Positions 62,233-64,000 of a stretch of 64,000 bases of DNA are shown piece by piece. Source of the DNA: Chryseobacterium joostei (GTDB lineage: Bacteria > Bacteroidota > Bacteroidia > Flavobacteriales > Weeksellaceae); assembly GCF_003815775.1 (NCBI RefSeq), contig NZ_CP033926.1:3286001-3350000 (forward strand), written 5' to 3'. How positions within the stretch are numbered: position 1 is the stretch's first letter; each line of letters begins with the position of its first letter. Below the pieces are notes generated by a model that was not told where the DNA came from, ran no database searches, and worked only from the letters and a program-made list of their open reading frames with translations. The position numbers were made by a program, and so were the translations under genes.

Positions 62233-63564
62233 TTAGAAAGGATACTCATAAATTTCAGATTCGTGTAAGTATGGGTTTCCTGTAGGAATCAGCTTCAATT
62301 TAGATAAAGCGGAAAGAACAGTAAACATAAACAATCCAACTACGAATAGAAGAGCTCCCAGGATTAATATAAATACTTCAGGAGTTTTCCAGTATGGTCC
62401 TACCGTTCCTGGCATTACCATGTTGAAGTAATCTAAGATGTGTCCTAAGATAACTACTACAGCCATTACTGTTACTACTTTGTAGTTTCTCTTGATGCTG
62501 CTACTTACTAATACCAATAGTGGTAATAAGAAGTTTACAATCAGCATTGGTAAGAATGTAGTACCATAGTGTTGGAATCTTCCAAAGAAGTAGTTAACCT
62601 CTTCCGGAACGTTTGCATACCAATAAAGCATGAACTGAGCAAACCATGTATATGTCCAAAGCATACTTGTAGCGAAAAGGAATACTCCTAAATCGTGTAA
62701 GTGGTTGTCATTGAACTGTGGTAAATAACCATTTTTCTTAAGATAAACACTTAATAAAATGATTACAGCAATACCACTTGAAAGGCAGCTAACCATTGAA
62801 TACCAGATATACATTGTAGAATACCAGTGAGGGTCAATAGACATCAACCAGTCCCAAGCCCAAGCAGCAGAAGCAAATCCGAAGAATGCGATATATCCTA
62901 CTGCCCATCTGTAAAGCATTTGATACTCAACTTTAGATTTAGTATCGTCTACTTTTTTAGACTGAGCTTTAAGTTTCCATGCGAAGAAAGAAGCACCTAC
63001 TACATAGATGATCGTTCTGATAGCATAGAAAGGTATGTTTAAGAATCTTTTCTTTTCGAATAAAATTACGTCAAAGTGTGCAGATTCAGGATTCGTTAAT
63101 TCCGGATCCATCCAGTGGAATAGGTGGCCATTGTGAGTGATATTTAAGATCATCATAATAACCAGAATAGCACCTCCGTAAGGAATATAAGAAGCAATAG
63201 CTTCCATTACTCTTGTAATAATAATTGGCCAACCAGCGTGGGCAGCATGCTGAATACAGTAAAAAAACAATACAGCACAGCTTACTCCAAAGAAGAACAC
63301 AGCTACAAAGTGTAGCGATGCCAAAGGCTGGTTGTGGACTTGCATGGTAGCATGCTCTAGGTGAGCAGCATGGTCCTGCGGTCCAACCATTTCACTTGAG
63401 TGTGTAGGAGCGTCATGTCCAGAAGCATGAACAGCTTCCATCATGTGTTCTATTTGCTCAGTAGAAAGTCCTTTGTTCATAAAGAAACCAATACCAAACA
63501 GAACTAAACCTACAACAAGAAGTATGATAGAAGTTGATTTTAATTTTGGTGAAAAACTATACAT
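62233..63564 (-). CDS. actF: Alternative complex III subunit F (quinol:cytochrome c oxidoreductase)
   Basis: Membrane subunit of alternative complex III, which moves electrons from menaquinol to cytochrome c. 443 residues, about ten helices. Matching segments are WAWDWLMSIDPHWYSTMYIWY (about 226-246), MLWTYTWFAQFMLYWYANVPEE and the C-terminal MVMPGTVGPYWKTP. The first periplasmic loop (about residues 38-78) is strikingly His-rich. It lies 8 bases after the actE gene, so it is part of the act operon; later subunits are absent on this side, since a terminator follows. Confidence 0.9.
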   Translation of the reverse strand: MYSFSPKLKSTSIILLVVGLVLFGIGFFMNKGLSTEQIEHMMEAVHASGHDAPTHSSEMVGPQDHAAHLEHATMQVHNQPLASLHFVAVFFFGVSCAVLFFYCIQHAAHAGWPIIITRVMEAIASYIPYGGAILVIMMILNITHNGHLFHWMDPELTNPESAHFDVILFEKKRFLNIPFYAIRTIIYVVGASFFAWKLKAQSKKVDDTKSKVEYQMLYRWAVGYIAFFGFASAAWAWDWLMSIDPHWYSTMYIWYSMVSCLSSGIAVIILLSVYLKKNGYLPQFNDNHLHDLGVFLFATSMLWTYTWFAQFMLYWYANVPEEVNYFFGRFQHYGTTFLPMLIVNFLLPLLVLVSSSIKRNYKVVTVMAVVVILGHILDYFNMVMPGTVGPYWKTPEVFILILGALLFVVGLFMFTVLSALSKLKLIPTGNPYLHESEIYEYPF

Positions 63565-63572
63565 TTCTTTTC

Positions 63573-64000
63573 TTATTTTTTAGTTTCGGTAGTCGTTTCA
63601 GTTGCTGGTGCCGCCGCTGTAGCTGCTGCCGGTGCTGCTGCTCCTTTTTTGAAAGCACTCATCACATACATAGCCACTCTCCATCTATCTCCTGCGTTCA
63701 ATTGTCCCGCATAAGATCCCATTGCATTTCTACCGTTTGTTAATACATAATGAACAGATCCTACAGTAAGCTCTCTATCAGCATAGTTAGGTACTCCAGA
63801 GAATGCTCCTGTTTGTACAATTGGACCTTGTCCATCACCTCCTGTTCCGTGACATGCAGCACAAGTGTGGTCAAATAATACTTTTCCTCTTTCTAGATCC
63901 TTAGCTGCATTAGCCGGATTTAGAGGAGAAGCTGTCAGTTTTTTAGAAGCTTCATACCCTGCGTTGTACTCGTCAACATTCTTTGGTAATAAGCTTTCTT
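63573..64000 (-). CDS. actE: Alternative complex III cytochrome c subunit (ActE), partial
   Basis: C-terminal 141 codons of a mono-haem cytochrome c; the 5' part is outside the window. The haem motif reads CAACHG, at about 63848-63866, preceded by LERGKVLFDHT, and a downstream Met in NAMGSYAGQL is the likely axial ligand. The protein ends in an Ala/Thr-rich tail (AAPAAATAAAPATETTTETKK). Eight bases separate it from actF. Confidence 0.88.
   Translation of the reverse strand, partial: ESLLPKNVDEYNAGYEASKKLTASPLNPANAAKDLERGKVLFDHTCAACHGTGGDGQGPIVQTGAFSGVPNYADRELTVGSVHYVLTNGRNAMGSYAGQLNAGDRWRVAMYVMSAFKKGAAAPAAATAAAPATETTTETKK

Noticed and set aside
1..64000. Search for tRNA, rRNA, CRISPR arrays, insertion sequences and prophage modules
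   Set aside because: No cloverleaf, regularly spaced repeat array, transposase or phage structural gene cluster was seen; the tailspike-like protein stands alone.

Overview
The window looks like a chromosomal segment of a Chryseobacterium-like flavobacterium (Bacteroidota). Evidence: AT-rich sequence; Bacteroidota promoters of the TAnnTTTG type in place of Shine-Dalgarno sites; a type IX secretion C-terminal sorting domain; GLPGLI, DUF3078 and S46 peptidase families; an alternative complex III cluster; and proteins that end in signal peptides of the form '...AQ' or in lipoboxes. No rRNA, tRNA, CRISPR array, integrase, transposase or plasmid gene was seen. The species call is inference from family content.

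Layout. 1-5 kb: 5' part of peptidase T, HMG-CoA lyase, mercaptopyruvate sulfurtransferase, and a minus-strand operon (HExxH protein, CsaA, PolB-type exonuclease, SufT-like DUF59 protein). 5-7.4 kb: an orphan ATP-grasp protein, a small secreted protein and a double universal stress protein. 7.6-15.5 kb: a LytS/YpdA-type kinase and LytTR regulator followed by a complete RND efflux operon. 15.7-21.4 kb: a lipoprotein, an ECF sigma factor with an unusual membrane partner, a T9SS cargo protein and a tailspike-like beta-helix protein. 21.5-29.4 kb: YifB/ComM ATPase, a spondin-domain lipoprotein, a small unknown protein, a YdeI-like protein, an S46 dipeptidyl peptidase, a META protein, a decayed lipoprotein gene and an orphan LytTR regulator. 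29.6-39.1 kb: HflX, a Na+/H+ antiporter, an AlkD-like glycosylase, a block of exported proteins of unknown function and a ChaA-type Ca2+/H+ antiporter. 39.2-48.9 kb: a fascin-like beta-trefoil, a group III truncated haemoglobin, a KirBac channel with a YkgJ protein, glutamate dehydrogenase, DprA, a rhomboid protease and tandem DUF3078 proteins. 48.9-53.6 kb: the suf operon (sufA-sufB-GNAT-sufC-sufD). 53.7-64 kb: GLPGLI protein, YpfJ metallopeptidase, LTA-synthase-like protein, ribH, apt, two exported proteins and the end of an alternative complex III cluster (actF, partial actE).

The most informative non-coding signal is a pair of 21-bp-period direct repeats with the core [TA]AC[GA][TC]TTCA. 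One pair lies upstream of the RND efflux operon and a second, oriented toward the universal stress gene, lies in the intergenic region before the kinase gene. Together with the adjacent kinase-LytTR gene pair this predicts a small regulon that can be read from the sequence alone. Other points of interest are a tailspike-like protein with no phage around it, a 39-bp upstream motif it shares with a small unknown gene 5 kb away, a three-fold fascin-like beta-trefoil, a LytTR regulator whose phospho-acceptor Asp is Glu, and several dispersed palindromic repeats. No large undescribed multi-gene system is evident; most of the window is ordinary core genome.
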